This document shows positions 1-9,215 of a stretch of DNA of 64,000 nucleotides, in pieces. This stretch comes from JANMZO01 sp963763135 (GTDB lineage Bacteria; Actinomycetota; Acidimicrobiia; Acidimicrobiales; JANYDT01). Position numbers and translations under genes: made by a program. The notes beneath the pieces were generated by a model. It was not told the origin of the DNA. It ran no database searches and saw only the letters and a list, made by a program, of their open reading frames with translations. Numbering within the stretch: the first letter of the stretch is position 1; every line of letters begins with the position of its first letter. The stretch spans positions 310,001 to 374,000 of the forward strand of contig CAVXNJ010000002.1 of the NCBI GenBank assembly GCA_963763135.1, written 5' to 3'.

Positions 1-148
1 TCACTCTTGGTGGTCAAAATCGAAAATCCTCCGCAATACGTGAGATTTCGGGGTCTCGACGCCGACTCGATGGTCCGCCCGGGTGGAATGGGCGGTCCCG
101 TGCCCGGTGGGCTTGGATGATCGCAGTACAACGCGCTAATCAGGACGC

Positions 149-907
149 ATGAATGAAGACGAAGTACGAATCAGCGGACTCACCGACAAAGTCGTGATCA
201 TCACCGGCTCCTCAAGCGGGATCGGCGAGGCGACCGCCCGTCTGGCCGGGGTGAGTGGGGCCAAGGTGGTTCTGAACTCGTCATCGAGCCCCGATGCGGG
301 CCAGGCGCTGGCGGCATCACTTCCGAACGCGGTGTACGTGCAGGCGAACATCGCCGATGAGGCTGGAGCGGCTGCGATCGCGAAGGCGGCCGTCGATGCC
401 TATGGCACGATCGACATCCTGGTCAACAACGCCGGCACGACAGCTGTCATCCCGCATCACGACCTCGAAGCGGTGACCCTCGACATCTGGCATCGAATCC
501 TCAACGTGAACGTCATCGGAACCTGGTTGGTGACGATGGCCTGCCTTCCGGCGCTGCGAGCATCGGGAGACGGCTCGATTGTCAATGTCACCTCGATGGC
601 CGGCCTCCGTCCTCTCGGCTCGTCGATTCCCTATTCCGTGTCGAAAGCGGCGTTGAACCAGATGACCGAGCTGTTGGCCAAGCAGGTCGGGCCCGAGGTC
701 CGGTGCAATGCCATCGCTCCGGGTCTGATCGCCACGCCGTGGACGTCCGACTGGGACGCGCAACATGCGGGCATTCGGGCCGCGGCCCCGCTGAAGCGAT
801 CGGGCACGGCGTTCGACTGCGCCCACGCGATCCTGTCCGCCGCGGTTTCGCCGTACATGTCAGGAGCGATCATCTCGGTCGACGGCGGCTCCCGGTTGGT
901 GCTCTAG
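149..907 (+). CDS. SDR family NAD(P)-dependent oxidoreductase
   Basis: Classical short-chain dehydrogenase/reductase of 252 residues, the normal family length. The dinucleotide-binding motif TGSSSGIG is at residues 19-26, NNAG at 93-96, the catalytic Ser at about 149 (NVTS) and the YSVSK (YxxxK) pair at 162-166; the C-terminus carries VDGG. It would oxidise or reduce a hydroxyl/keto group with NAD(P)(H) in the cytosol; the substrate cannot be predicted. The ATG has AGGA four bases upstream. It stands alone and converges on the gene to its right, with a strong hairpin between them. Confidence 0.93.
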   Translation: MNEDEVRISGLTDKVVIITGSSSGIGEATARLAGVSGAKVVLNSSSSPDAGQALAASLPNAVYVQANIADEAGAAAIAKAAVDAYGTIDILVNNAGTTAVIPHHDLEAVTLDIWHRILNVNVIGTWLVTMACLPALRASGDGSIVNVTSMAGLRPLGSSIPYSVSKAALNQMTELLAKQVGPEVRCNAIAPGLIATPWTSDWDAQHAGIRAAAPLKRSGTAFDCAHAILSAAVSPYMSGAIISVDGGSRLVL

Positions 908-912
908 ACCGT

Positions 913-958
913 CGTTTTGAAGCGTAGGTGTGAATAGTTCACACCTACCCTTCAAACG
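913..958. terminator. Bidirectional hairpin terminator
   Basis: A perfect 11-bp inverted repeat (GTAGGTGTGAA, 3-base loop TAG, TTCACACCTAC) is extended outward by a nearly paired CGTTTTGAAG / CTTCAAACG. It lies between the convergent stop codons of the SDR gene and the linalool dehydratase-like gene, so it can terminate both. Sequence shows the hairpin; terminator function is inferred. Confidence 0.75.
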
Positions 959-1062
959 AAATGGTCAGGGGCGGGGCGGAAGGCGGCGGGTGAGAACCGG
1001 CAGCCGGCGGATCTTGTAGATCACGTGGATCATGCGCGTCCACAGTTCGTTGCAGTTGAACC

Positions 1063-3018
1063 TCATGACGGGCGGATCTCCAGTGTGGTGGGGCCGAGAA
1101 CCGATACCCGGTAAACGGCACGCCCGGTGGGATCGGCGATCATCGGGCCCGAAGAACCGGTCTCGCCGTTCACGCTCACGTTGTACGACGCGCCCGGAAC
1201 CAATTGCCGCAGCGACAGCTCGACACTTTCGAGCGGTGTGTCCATCGGCTCCACCCGCAGGTGGAGGCTCTGACCGTCGGCCGACCTGGCTTCGACCACT
1301 AGCAGGTCGTCCCACGGGGCCGAGTCGAGCACGGGGCCGACGGGCGGGCGGTAGCCGCGCACGTTGAGCTGTCCGGTGGTCATCGGATTCGACCAGCGCA
1401 GGATCATGTTGCCGCCGATGGCCGGCACGCCGGCCTTCAATGGAGCCGACGGCCAACGTTCGCCGGTGGCGCACTGGCGGGCCGATGCGTCGATCGCCGC
1501 GTGGTACAACTCCTCCTGCGCGAGCATCTTCGAACCGCCGATGATGCCGTTCCACTTGCCCAGAGCGCTGCGGGCCGCCCGGTGGCGCTCCAGCTCAAGG
1601 GGAAGCTCCATTTCGAGTCGTCCGTCTTTGATGAGCTTGGCGAGGTCGGCCACTTTCGCGGCGCTGCGCCGGTCGAGCGCCGCAGCGCGCTTGGCGTGTC
1701 CGGGAAGGATGTCGGCGAAGCGGTTGCTGCCCTGCGCGAAGTAGTGACCACCCGGAACCTCGCCGGTGTCCCACGAAAGACCGACGTGATTCGACCGTAT
1801 GTGTGCATATGACCCGTCGGGCGTGTAGTACTCGTTGTCGAGCGTCTCGGCGAAGCGGGGCTGGATGCCGTCCCACAGGTTGGTGCCGTGCACCGTGTCG
1901 TGGCCCCTCAGGCTCTGCGCTCCCATGATGTTGCAGACCGTGAATGACCAGCCGGGCTCGCATGGAAAGAATCCGAGCTTGCTGCGCTGGAAGTTCTTCT
2001 CGACCGCTGCGGTGATGGAGTGGTGATCGTATGCGAACGTACGACCGTCTTTCCACACGAACGTGAGCGATCCCGGCTCGTCGAAGCGGGTCGATCCGGT
2101 CGCCGCCTCAAAGATGTTGAGTACGTCACCGAGGAAGGCCGAGAACATGATGTTGTCGCGCACGATCGGGTCAGGGCTGGAGTCGAAGTTTCCGAGGAGG
2201 TTGAGCGTGCGCCAGTAGCTCCAGACGCGGAGGTCCGTGTGCTTTTCGACGAGTTTGATTAGTGCGGCTTCGACCTGGGCGGGTGCGTTCGGAACGAAGT
2301 TGACGGCGTACATGCTGAGCGCCCAGCACAGAGCATTGAGTTGGTAACGGAGTTGTGTCCCGCTGTGGAACTGCTCGCCCCAGTCGAGGCCGTCGAGCCC
2401 GTCGTCGGGCTGACACGCGATGGCATACACCCAGCGGAGAAGTTCCACGTCCATCGAGTCGGCGGAACGCTCGATGGCTAACGGTGTCGGGGCGACCGCC
2501 GTGCGGAGGTACTCGTTGATCTCGGGAACCTTGGCCAACTTGGTCCGATACCGCCGCTCGACCCGGTACGCCGCGGTGACGACGCAGCCGACGGCGAGCG
2601 CGTACACCAGCGGAATGGTCCACGGCCAGGTCGTGTCGTTGTCGAGAAAGATCTTGGGTCCGTGCACCAGCGCGACGGCACCCGCAACTCCAGACGCCCA
2701 CACGAGTGGAATGGCAAAGTGTGCACTCGCGCCCCACCACACGATGAGGGCGAGCGCGAGCAGCGCCATAGTAAGAAGGAACAACCCGGGGAGCCCGGCG
2801 AAGAGGAAGCCTCCGCCCGGGAACGCGAGCGAGAGCCCCGCGGCCCGAGCCCGGTCTGTGCCGACACCGAACGTGAGCCACGCTCCGGCAATCTGCATGG
2901 TCGCCAACACCGTCGCGAGGCGAAGGAGGAGTTTCCGGCTCACCGGTCCGAGCCGTGGCGGGCGCTCCGGTAGCAGGAACGGTTCGGTCGTCGTTGGCCG
3001 AACGTCGGTGATCGTCAT
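1063..3018 (-). CDS. Membrane protein with linalool dehydratase/isomerase-type domain
   Basis: 651 residues. The first ~155 residues hold about four to five hydrophobic segments (near 33-52, 68-95, 100-120, 132-150); the rest is soluble-looking. Residues 351-363 read FPCEPGWSFTVCN, followed by HGTNLWD: a CEP pair and a second Cys nine residues later. In linalool dehydratase/isomerase (Castellaniella defragrans Ldi, C171 and C180) two active-site cysteines have this spacing. I therefore place the C-terminal part in the Ldi-like family; actual hydration/isomerisation of a terpene alcohol is inference. AGGAGA lies 6 bases before the ATG. It is the last gene of a leftward set with an unknown membrane protein and an APH-fold kinase. 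I could not align the other catalytic residues by eye. Confidence 0.78.
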   Translation of the reverse strand: MTITDVRPTTTEPFLLPERPPRLGPVSRKLLLRLATVLATMQIAGAWLTFGVGTDRARAAGLSLAFPGGGFLFAGLPGLFLLTMALLALALIVWWGASAHFAIPLVWASGVAGAVALVHGPKIFLDNDTTWPWTIPLVYALAVGCVVTAAYRVERRYRTKLAKVPEINEYLRTAVAPTPLAIERSADSMDVELLRWVYAIACQPDDGLDGLDWGEQFHSGTQLRYQLNALCWALSMYAVNFVPNAPAQVEAALIKLVEKHTDLRVWSYWRTLNLLGNFDSSPDPIVRDNIMFSAFLGDVLNIFEAATGSTRFDEPGSLTFVWKDGRTFAYDHHSITAAVEKNFQRSKLGFFPCEPGWSFTVCNIMGAQSLRGHDTVHGTNLWDGIQPRFAETLDNEYYTPDGSYAHIRSNHVGLSWDTGEVPGGHYFAQGSNRFADILPGHAKRAAALDRRSAAKVADLAKLIKDGRLEMELPLELERHRAARSALGKWNGIIGGSKMLAQEELYHAAIDASARQCATGERWPSAPLKAGVPAIGGNMILRWSNPMTTGQLNVRGYRPPVGPVLDSAPWDDLLVVEARSADGQSLHLRVEPMDTPLESVELSLRQLVPGASYNVSVNGETGSSGPMIADPTGRAVYRVSVLGPTTLEIRPS

Positions 3019-3166
3019 CAGATTCTCCTGCTGGGTTGGTGTGCTGGAACCCTAAACATCAAAGGGTACGCGAATCGAATCGATGGGAGCGCCACGCCGG
3101 ACGGCGAATGCCTCTGCATCGTTCGCGAGCGTGGTGGCAACCGTGTTCAGGGCGACGGCGATTGGA

Positions 3167-4309
3167 TCATGCGACACCGGTGACGCGGGCAACGATCCGC
3201 TTCGCCTGCTCGTCGTCGACGAACACGAGCCAGATGCGCCCGGCGGCTACGAGCCGTTCGTCGACGGCGATCGCGTTGCCCCTGGCGGCCGCGGCCAGGA
3301 CCGGGGTCCGAACTGCTGTCCAGTCCGCGTCGTCCTGGATCCATCCGGTCGCTCGGGCGAGGCCGGTCGCGGCCGCCTGCTCCCAGGTCTCTGAGCGCGG
3401 TCCGCGCAGGGCGAGCGGAGTCCAGGTCGATCCCGGACGATGTCCCCGACGGAGCGACAGCGGTCCCTGCATAGCTGCCGACCAGCGTTCGCCGACGTGA
3501 GCGTCGCCGGCGCGTTGAAGGGCCAGGGCGGCCAGTGTTCCGTCGAGAAGACGGACCCAACCCGGTTCGCTTGCGGGAACTCCGGTCGATGATCGCGTCG
3601 CGTCGCGGCGGAAGTTTCCGAGTGCGACCGGATCGAGTTGTCCGGTCAGACACAGAGCGGTGCGGAAGTGGGCATGATCAGTGCGCATAGGATCGCCGGT
3701 GAATCGACCACGTGCGGCAATGCCCACGCGCCGACAGCGGTGCAGAAGCCGGTCGATGTTCAGCTCGGTGGGGGGCACGCCCGACTGAGCGAGCGCCGCA
3801 ATGGATGTGACACGGCACGAATCAACCTCGCCCAGCCCGACCCTCCCCGCAGCACGTGCCCGGGCGGCCTGCCAACGTCCGAGCGGCGATCGTCGCCACG
3901 CGAGCCGCAGGCCCGACAGCGCCCCCATGACAAGCACGACGAGTGGAAACTCGTGCGCGGCATACGCGACCTGGCCGCTGACGGCCGGATGAGCGTTGTA
4001 GGCCATCGCCGCGGCAGTGGTCATCGAAGCGATGACCACGACACCGACCAGCCAGTCCATTCCCCAGCGCATCCAAAGAACCATCGCCACAACGGCCGAC
4101 ACGGTGAATGCCACCCCGATCCAGGCATGGCGGTGGTCGTAGAGACCCGCCCCGGGAACGATCAGGCTTCGAACGGCGTGGGTTCCCCGGTGACCGAAGA
4201 GGGCTGGAAGGGCCACGACGACCATCACCGTGATCAGCAGGGTCCACAGGCGCCTGCGCCGCACGGTGTCGTCGGGGCGACCCGTCAACCTCCGGTCGGC
4301 ATCGTTCAC
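3167..4309 (-). CDS. Hypothetical membrane protein with four N-terminal TM segments
   Basis: About 380 residues; family not recognised. After a basic stretch (RRRRLW) come four hydrophobic segments within the first ~140 residues, then a soluble helical C-terminal part of ~230 residues rich in Trp, Arg and Ala. I chose the GTG five bases downstream of the preceding kinase stop codon because longer versions overlap that gene by over 130 bases in low-quality sequence. The tight spacing suggests co-transcription with the kinase and with the linalool dehydratase-like gene 148 bases further on. Both the Ldi-like protein and this one combine an N-terminal membrane part with a soluble C-terminal part, so a joint membrane-bound role is possible but unproven. 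Confidence 0.65.
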   Translation of the reverse strand: MNDADRRLTGRPDDTVRRRRLWTLLITVMVVVALPALFGHRGTHAVRSLIVPGAGLYDHRHAWIGVAFTVSAVVAMVLWMRWGMDWLVGVVVIASMTTAAAMAYNAHPAVSGQVAYAAHEFPLVVLVMGALSGLRLAWRRSPLGRWQAARARAAGRVGLGEVDSCRVTSIAALAQSGVPPTELNIDRLLHRCRRVGIAARGRFTGDPMRTDHAHFRTALCLTGQLDPVALGNFRRDATRSSTGVPASEPGWVRLLDGTLAALALQRAGDAHVGERWSAAMQGPLSLRRGHRPGSTWTPLALRGPRSETWEQAAATGLARATGWIQDDADWTAVRTPVLAAAARGNAIAVDERLVAAGRIWLVFVDDEQAKRIVARVTGVA

Positions 4310-4314
4310 AACAC

Positions 4315-5409
4315 TCAGTTGAGAAGCGAGAGGGCGTCGAGTGCAATCGCCTGATCGGCGTGACGGCGCAACATCGTCGTCAGCATCAGGTCGCCTCGCT
4401 CGGTCTGCGCGGCGAGCTGGGTGGCGATGATGCTCATGATGACACCCCAAAGGCTGCTGACCCGGAAGTCACGCCAGCACTGGTCGAACGTGTAGTCGAT
4501 GCCCTGTTCATTCAATTGGCGGCAGTAACTCTCGACGAGACCGCGCTCAACCTTCACCCGCTCTTCGGGCTCAAAGCTCCCACCGATCATGTAGGCCACG
4601 TCGTGCGTGCCGGGGCCGTTCGTGAGGGTCTGCCAGTCGACGACCACCAGCGGGGGTGCATCGGGCGTCACGCCGAAGAGGAAATTGTCGGGGCGGAAGT
4701 CCATGTGTACCAACGTGGCAGGGGTGTCCTCGTAGGCGAAACCCCAACTGGTCACTTTCGGGGAGAATTCGCGGACGAGGTCCATGGCCTCCGCTGGGAG
4801 GTTCGGTCCGAGACGGGCCAGCGTCGCTTCGAAACACACGTCGTAGATCATCTGCAAACGGGCGGCGTTCTCTTCCCGGCTCCGAATCACCGTATCGCCG
4901 AACGTGAGATTCGCCAGAGTCGGATCTCCCCATCGCGGTGCGTGCAGGGCAACCGCCTGCTCGACGGCCAATTCGGCCTCGTGGACGTTGAGGCCCCGCA
5001 TCTGATCGCCCTGAGCCGAGCCGGCGAGATCCTCCATCAACAGGACGAAGTTCTGGCCGGGGGCATCGAAGCTGGCGACGAAACACTTCGGGGCCCGAAT
5101 GTTCACCGTGTTGGTGAGCTCCTGATAGAAGGTCCATTCCTTTTGATAGGCACCGTCGAAGCCGCTCGCCCGACCGGTGGGATCGTCGGTCGGAAACTTG
5201 CCGACGACTGTCGCGGGCCTCCCGTCGGGTTGGTCCCAGGTCAGCGCGTAGCGGGCGTTGCGCCCCATCTGACCGGTTCCGATATACCCCTTGAACTCCA
5301 CGTCGGTAACCTTGGCGCCGTCAGTCAGGCCTGCGGTGTCCAATGCCTTCTGCATCCACGCAGCGTCGATCCTCATCGGATCAGTCGGTAGCTCGAAGTC
5401 CTCTGACAC
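4315..5409 (-). CDS. APH-fold phosphotransferase (EcKinase-like)
   Basis: Aminoglycoside-phosphotransferase-fold kinase of about 364 residues. The catalytic loop HMDFRPDN (HxDxxxxN) and metal-binding VVDWQ are clear, as is the LLMEDL hinge typical of the ecdysteroid-kinase-like/DUF1679 branch of the fold. Such proteins phosphorylate small hydroxylated molecules with ATP. The start is decided by an AGGGAG about 8 bases before a GTG; a longer ATG form (start 5523) has no such site. It is first in the leftward set with the membrane protein and the linalool dehydratase-like protein, which invites the idea of a terpene-alcohol kinase; that is inference only. Confidence 0.85.
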   Translation of the reverse strand: MSEDFELPTDPMRIDAAWMQKALDTAGLTDGAKVTDVEFKGYIGTGQMGRNARYALTWDQPDGRPATVVGKFPTDDPTGRASGFDGAYQKEWTFYQELTNTVNIRAPKCFVASFDAPGQNFVLLMEDLAGSAQGDQMRGLNVHEAELAVEQAVALHAPRWGDPTLANLTFGDTVIRSREENAARLQMIYDVCFEATLARLGPNLPAEAMDLVREFSPKVTSWGFAYEDTPATLVHMDFRPDNFLFGVTPDAPPLVVVDWQTLTNGPGTHDVAYMIGGSFEPEERVKVERGLVESYCRQLNEQGIDYTFDQCWRDFRVSSLWGVIMSIIATQLAAQTERGDLMLTTMLRRHADQAIALDALSLLN

Positions 5410-5589
5410 GCAATATCTCCCTGCAACTGGCGCCAACCCACTTCGAACGGCGCTCGTGTTCATGATCTCACCGCGCTGCCTGCAGGGCCATTCGACAGTC
5501 TGTCCCTCGCCGGCGTGAGCCACGGATGGCGCGGCGGATCACGCTCGATCTGCGTGTAACCGCTGTCGGGTTTCGACGTCTGGACAACC

Positions 5590-6672
5590 ATGAATTCGCG
5601 TTTGTTCGGGTTGTCAGGTCGACGTTGGGTTGGGTCGATCGTGGTGGGCGCTTCGCTTCTGGTTGGTGCGACGGTTACCAGCCAGGCGAATGCCGCCTCT
5701 CAGTCGAATGCTGCCTCTCAGGCGAATGCCGCCGGTCAGGCGTTGGCCGGGTGGGCCGGGCCGGCAGTGTTCGCCACGAAGTCGACGACCGACCCGATGG
5801 CGGTGTCGTCAACCGTCTTCACCAAGTTGACGGCACCCGGCGGCAACCTGTTCACCGTCCTCAACGTCAGCGGCCAGCTCGTCGCGTGGTTGGCCAACCC
5901 CACGACCCTCAGCGTGTTCCTCCCGCCCGACAGCGGGCGCACGATTCCTGCCCCCTCGGGCGTGGAGTTCCGCGGCCATTCAGTGGTCGGCAATTCCGTG
6001 TTCGCCGTCGACTCCAGCAGCCGACTGCTCATGGCGCAACTCGACCGCGGCGGGTTCACGCCGGTGGCGAACGTGCCGGGTGCCGCTGGTCTGTACGCGA
6101 CGCAGAAGGAGATCTGGGTCCGATCGCAGACCAACGGAAAGTCGACGATGAAGCGTTTCGACGGGGCGACCGGCAAGGCGCTCACTCCGCTGAACGGGAT
6201 CTACTCGCTGCTGACGTCATCCGCCGATCGCGTTGCGGCCATCGCCGATGGACCCGATGCCAAGACGCTCGTCCTGGTGATCTTCGACGCGTCGACCATG
6301 AAGGAACTGCGGCGGGACAAGTTCACCAAGGTGATCGCCAGCGGAGCCTGGGTGAGCCGGGATCTGCTGCTGTTGGGTATGCCAGACGGCGTGATGTCTC
6401 TGGATCTTTCCACGAAGCAACTCGCCCCGGTAAAGGGCGTGCAGAGCGAGGACATCATCGGCGACCCGAAGTCGGGGACGCTTCTCGCGTTGAGCAACGG
6501 GCGACTTGCCTATTGGCTTCCTGTGGCGCGCAAGGTGATCGACGTCGGTATTGCGCCGACGGGTGGTGGTGCGTTGCGCGACGGGGTGTTCTGGGCCTGG
6601 GACAAATCCGGATTGGTCCGCATCGACCTGGTCCGACTCGCGGCCGAACTCGCCAAGGGCGGCAATCGCTGA
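5590..6672 (+). CDS. Secreted protein, possible beta-propeller
   Basis: 360 residues; no family recognised with certainty. A signal peptide (basic RR near 11-12, hydrophobic core 15-30, ANA cleavage-type site) is followed by a short repeat: three 18-base units give SQANAA-type hexapeptides at residues 31-48. The mature part has repeated short blocks ending in aliphatic-Asp-Leu and Gly-rich turns (LLLGMPDG, GTLLALSNGRLAYW) that resemble propeller blades. It would act outside the membrane. It is flanked upstream by the divergent kinase gene and downstream by a large palindromic repeat that separates it from the convergent thiamine operon. Confidence 0.75.
   Translation: MNSRLFGLSGRRWVGSIVVGASLLVGATVTSQANAASQSNAASQANAAGQALAGWAGPAVFATKSTTDPMAVSSTVFTKLTAPGGNLFTVLNVSGQLVAWLANPTTLSVFLPPDSGRTIPAPSGVEFRGHSVVGNSVFAVDSSSRLLMAQLDRGGFTPVANVPGAAGLYATQKEIWVRSQTNGKSTMKRFDGATGKALTPLNGIYSLLTSSADRVAAIADGPDAKTLVLVIFDASTMKELRRDKFTKVIASGAWVSRDLLLLGMPDGVMSLDLSTKQLAPVKGVQSEDIIGDPKSGTLLALSNGRLAYWLPVARKVIDVGIAPTGGGALRDGVFWAWDKSGLVRIDLVRLAAELAKGGNR
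5683..5736 (+). repeat. 18-bp in-frame tandem repeat, three copies
   Basis: Three units of the form CAGGCGAATGCCGCCTCT (with 2-3 substitutions) lie in frame just after the signal peptide of the secreted protein, encoding Gln-Ala/Ser-Asn-Ala-Ala-Ser/Gly. In-frame copy-number change would alter linker length without breaking the gene. Confidence 0.85.
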
Positions 6673-6680
6673 TTGGTGGT

Positions 6681-6909
6681 TTCTCCAACCGGGATGCTGA
6701 AGGTACCCAACTTGGCTGGAAGTGCTGGGTAGGTTGGCCGGAAGGCGCTGGGTTGGGTTCCGGCTCGCATCGGGTTGGGCGACAGCGCAGGGATGCTCCG
6801 CCCGGCGGTCTTCTCCAACCGGGAGCTGGAGGTACCCAACTCGGCTGGAACCGTCGGTGTGGCACGTGAAGATGGTCGGGTTGGGTACCCACCGAGACCC
6901 GGTTGGGAG
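6681..6909. repeat. Palindromic intergenic repeat (two direct copies plus inverted arm)
   Basis: A 41-base block starting TTCTCCAACCGGGATGCTGA recurs 130 bases later as a 40-base copy (6811-6850). The inverse of that block follows at 6879-6909: GGTTGGGTACC and CCCGGTTGGGAG pair with GGTACCCAAC and CTCCAACCGGG of the second copy, making a long imperfect hairpin. It fills the gap between the convergent secreted-protein gene and the thiQ-like gene, so it may act as a two-way terminator. No other gene is seen in this spacer. Confidence 0.8.
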
Positions 6910-6938
6910 GAAACGTCGCCAGGTGATGACTGCGCCGA

Positions 6939-7577
6939 CTACCCCGAGATCTCGCTCATGGTGACGGTGCGATCACCGAACCGGGTCGCTTCAGCGTGGT
7001 CGTGGGTCACGATGATCGCTGTCGTCTTCGTCGCCTGAAGCACTTCGCGCACCTCGGCGGCCAGAGTCAGGCGGAGATCGGTGTCGAGCGAGGAGAAGGG
7101 CTCGTCGAGCAGCAGTACACGCGGTCGTGGCGCGAGAGCGTGGGCGAGCGCGACCCGTTGCTGTTCGCCGCCCGAGAGCGTGGATACGGCCCGGTCGTCG
7201 AAGGAGTCGAGGCGGATCAGGGCCAACAACTCGTCGACGCGCTGGCGACGCTGGTCTTTGCGGACGCCCTGCATCTTGAGCCCGTAACCGATGTTGTCGG
7301 CGACGCTCATGTGCGGGAAGAGCGCGCCATCTTGGAACACCATGCCGATCTTGCGCCGATGCGTCGGCCAGTCGCTTATCTCGTCGGCGTCGAGCATGAT
7401 CAATCCGGCGGCCGGCTGATCGAGCCCGGCGATGATCCGCAGCAGGGTGCTCTTACCGCTGCCGCTGGGGCCGAGCAGCGAGACAATTTCGGTATCGAGG
7501 ACCGTGAGCGACAGGTTGTCGAAGATCGAGGTGGTGCCGTAACTCGCGCTCAGCGACAGGCAGCGAAGTTCGCTCAT
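6939..7577 (-). CDS. thiQ: Thiamine-type ABC transporter ATP-binding protein
   Basis: 212-residue ABC ATPase with Walker A GPSGSGKS (36-43), Q-loop in VFQDGALFPH, signature LSGGEQQR, Walker B VLLLDEP and switch His in VTHDHAEA. It would power import of thiamine (or its phosphates) at the inner face of the membrane with the two-domain permease encoded upstream. The start codon overlaps the permease stop as ATGA, indicating translational coupling. The length suits ThiQ (about 230), lacking the C-terminal regulatory domain of Pot/Fbp ATPases. Assignment to thiamine rests on the operon's TPP riboswitch and thiamine pyrophosphokinase rather than on this protein alone. Confidence 0.82.
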   Translation of the reverse strand: MSELRCLSLSASYGTTSIFDNLSLTVLDTEIVSLLGPSGSGKSTLLRIIAGLDQPAAGLIMLDADEISDWPTHRRKIGMVFQDGALFPHMSVADNIGYGLKMQGVRKDQRRQRVDELLALIRLDSFDDRAVSTLSGGEQQRVALAHALAPRPRVLLLDEPFSSLDTDLRLTLAAEVREVLQATKTTAIIVTHDHAEATRFGDRTVTMSEISG

Positions 7578-9184
7578 GAGGTTGAGTCTCTCAGCCCGGG
7601 CCGACGTCCGCCGAACAGCCGTCCCACGAACACGACCAATAAGGTAAGCGCGCCTAGCAGTACCGATAGCGCCGCCGCCTGGCCCTGCACCACGGCCCCG
7701 GGTCGACCCGAAAGCCGGGCAATGGCGACCGGCACCGTGGCGGTATCGGGTCGCGCCAGAAACGTTGCGGCCCCGAACTCGCCGAGCGCCACGGCCAGTG
7801 CGATCGCGTACGCCGAAGCCCATGCCTGGGTCGCGAGTCGCGCGTCGATCGTCGCCCAAGCTCGCCATGGTGACGCACCGAGCGTCATCGCGGCCCGACG
7901 AAGGTCGGGCGGAACAGCATCGAGTGACGGACTGATCTGGCGGATGACGAACGGGACCGCGATGACCGCCTGGACCAGTGGAACGGCGAACCAACGGGAT
8001 CGCCACGCGATGGGTGCGGCGGCAAACGCGATGAGGAATCCGAGCCCGAGTTGCACCGACGACGTGGCCAGCGGGAGCGATCCGATCACCCGGAACGTCG
8101 ATGAAACGCGCCCGGTTTCCCGCGACGCGATGGCCAACGCACCGCCGATCAACATGGCCAGTGTCGCCGCCAACACCGCGGTTCGGGCGGAGATTACAAA
8201 CGACTGGAGCGGAGGGTTGAGCAGCCCACTACCGGTCGTGACTTTCGTCAGTGCCCGAAAATTAGCGAACCCGACACCACCGGAAGGCTCCTGCATCGAA
8301 CGGCGGACCAGGAATCCCAACGGAAGGAGCAGCAGTCCGACGACGACCAGGAGCGCAGTGTTCGCGCCTCGGTGGACCTTGCCCCGTTGCGTGCGCTGGG
8401 TTCGATTGCCCGTGGTGGGCGTGGGCGATCGGGTGGCGGCGTACGCGAGGGCAGCCAACATGATCAGCTGAAGAATGGCCAGCACGGCAGCGCGATCGAG
8501 CCGCAGTCGCTGCAGGGCCTGACGATAGATCTCGACGTCGATGGTCGTGCGTCGAGCTCCGCCGAGGATGATCACGACGCCGAACGAGGTGAAGCACAGC
8601 GTGAAAATCAACAGCGCTGCGCTTCGTATCGCCGTCATGACGAGCGGCAGCTCGATGGTCCGAAAGGCGCGACGACGGGTCGCTCCGAGCGTCCGGGCCG
8701 CGTCGACCAGCGACCGGTCGACGGATTCGAAGCGGGGGAGCACGATCAGCGTGGCCGCCCCAATGTTGTAGAACATATGTGCACAGATGATTGCCACAAC
8801 GCCGGTTTCGAAGCGGCCGGGCAGCGTCTCGCGAAGAGCCGCGGCCACCACGACCGTGGGGAGAGTAAAGGGTGCGGCAATCGCGGCGAGCATGATCCGG
8901 CGGCCCAGAACCCGTCGGCGGGCCAGCACCGCGGCCAACGGCACCGCGACAACCAGCACCCCGAGGGTCGACAGGGCGGCCTGCCACAGGGAAAACCAGG
9001 CAACCTTCCACAATCGGTTGTCGGTGGTGACCTCGGTGACGGCCGACCAGCGAAACCCTTCGATAAGTATGCGTATCACCGGGTACGCGTAAAGCAAGGC
9101 GAGGCCGGCCGTTGCCACGAGGCCGAGCGGTAGAGCGGCGCGTCGAAGCGGGTTTACCGAACGAGCACGCCGCTCAGACATCAA
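7574..9184 (-). CDS. thiP: Thiamine-type ABC permease with two fused TM domains
   Basis: 536 residues with about 12 hydrophobic segments in two homologous halves, as in ThiP and FbpB-type permeases. EAA loops can be seen in each half (around DAARTLGATRRRAF and RRAAMTLGASPWRAW). It would form the channel for the substrate delivered by the lipoprotein encoded just upstream. Length is that of E. coli ThiP (536). FbpB-type iron permeases have the same architecture, so the thiamine assignment depends on the riboswitch and kinase in the same operon. Confidence 0.83.
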   Translation of the reverse strand: MMSERRARSVNPLRRAALPLGLVATAGLALLYAYPVIRILIEGFRWSAVTEVTTDNRLWKVAWFSLWQAALSTLGVLVVAVPLAAVLARRRVLGRRIMLAAIAAPFTLPTVVVAAALRETLPGRFETGVVAIICAHMFYNIGAATLIVLPRFESVDRSLVDAARTLGATRRRAFRTIELPLVMTAIRSAALLIFTLCFTSFGVVIILGGARRTTIDVEIYRQALQRLRLDRAAVLAILQLIMLAALAYAATRSPTPTTGNRTQRTQRGKVHRGANTALLVVVGLLLLPLGFLVRRSMQEPSGGVGFANFRALTKVTTGSGLLNPPLQSFVISARTAVLAATLAMLIGGALAIASRETGRVSSTFRVIGSLPLATSSVQLGLGFLIAFAAAPIAWRSRWFAVPLVQAVIAVPFVIRQISPSLDAVPPDLRRAAMTLGASPWRAWATIDARLATQAWASAYAIALAVALGEFGAATFLARPDTATVPVAIARLSGRPGAVVQGQAAALSVLLGALTLLVVFVGRLFGGRRPGLRDSTS

Positions 9185-9215
9185 CGAAGCAACCTCATCG
9201 GATGTATACCCACGG

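Noticed and set aside
1..148. Gene or RNA at the left edge
   Set aside because: No protein-like frame or stable RNA signature could be supported; treated as the upstream region of the first SDR.
5526..6869. 447-residue plus-strand frame over the secreted-protein gene
   Set aside because: Arg/Gly-rich, no signal or domain, and runs through the palindromic repeat; the 360-residue frame has a proper signal peptide.
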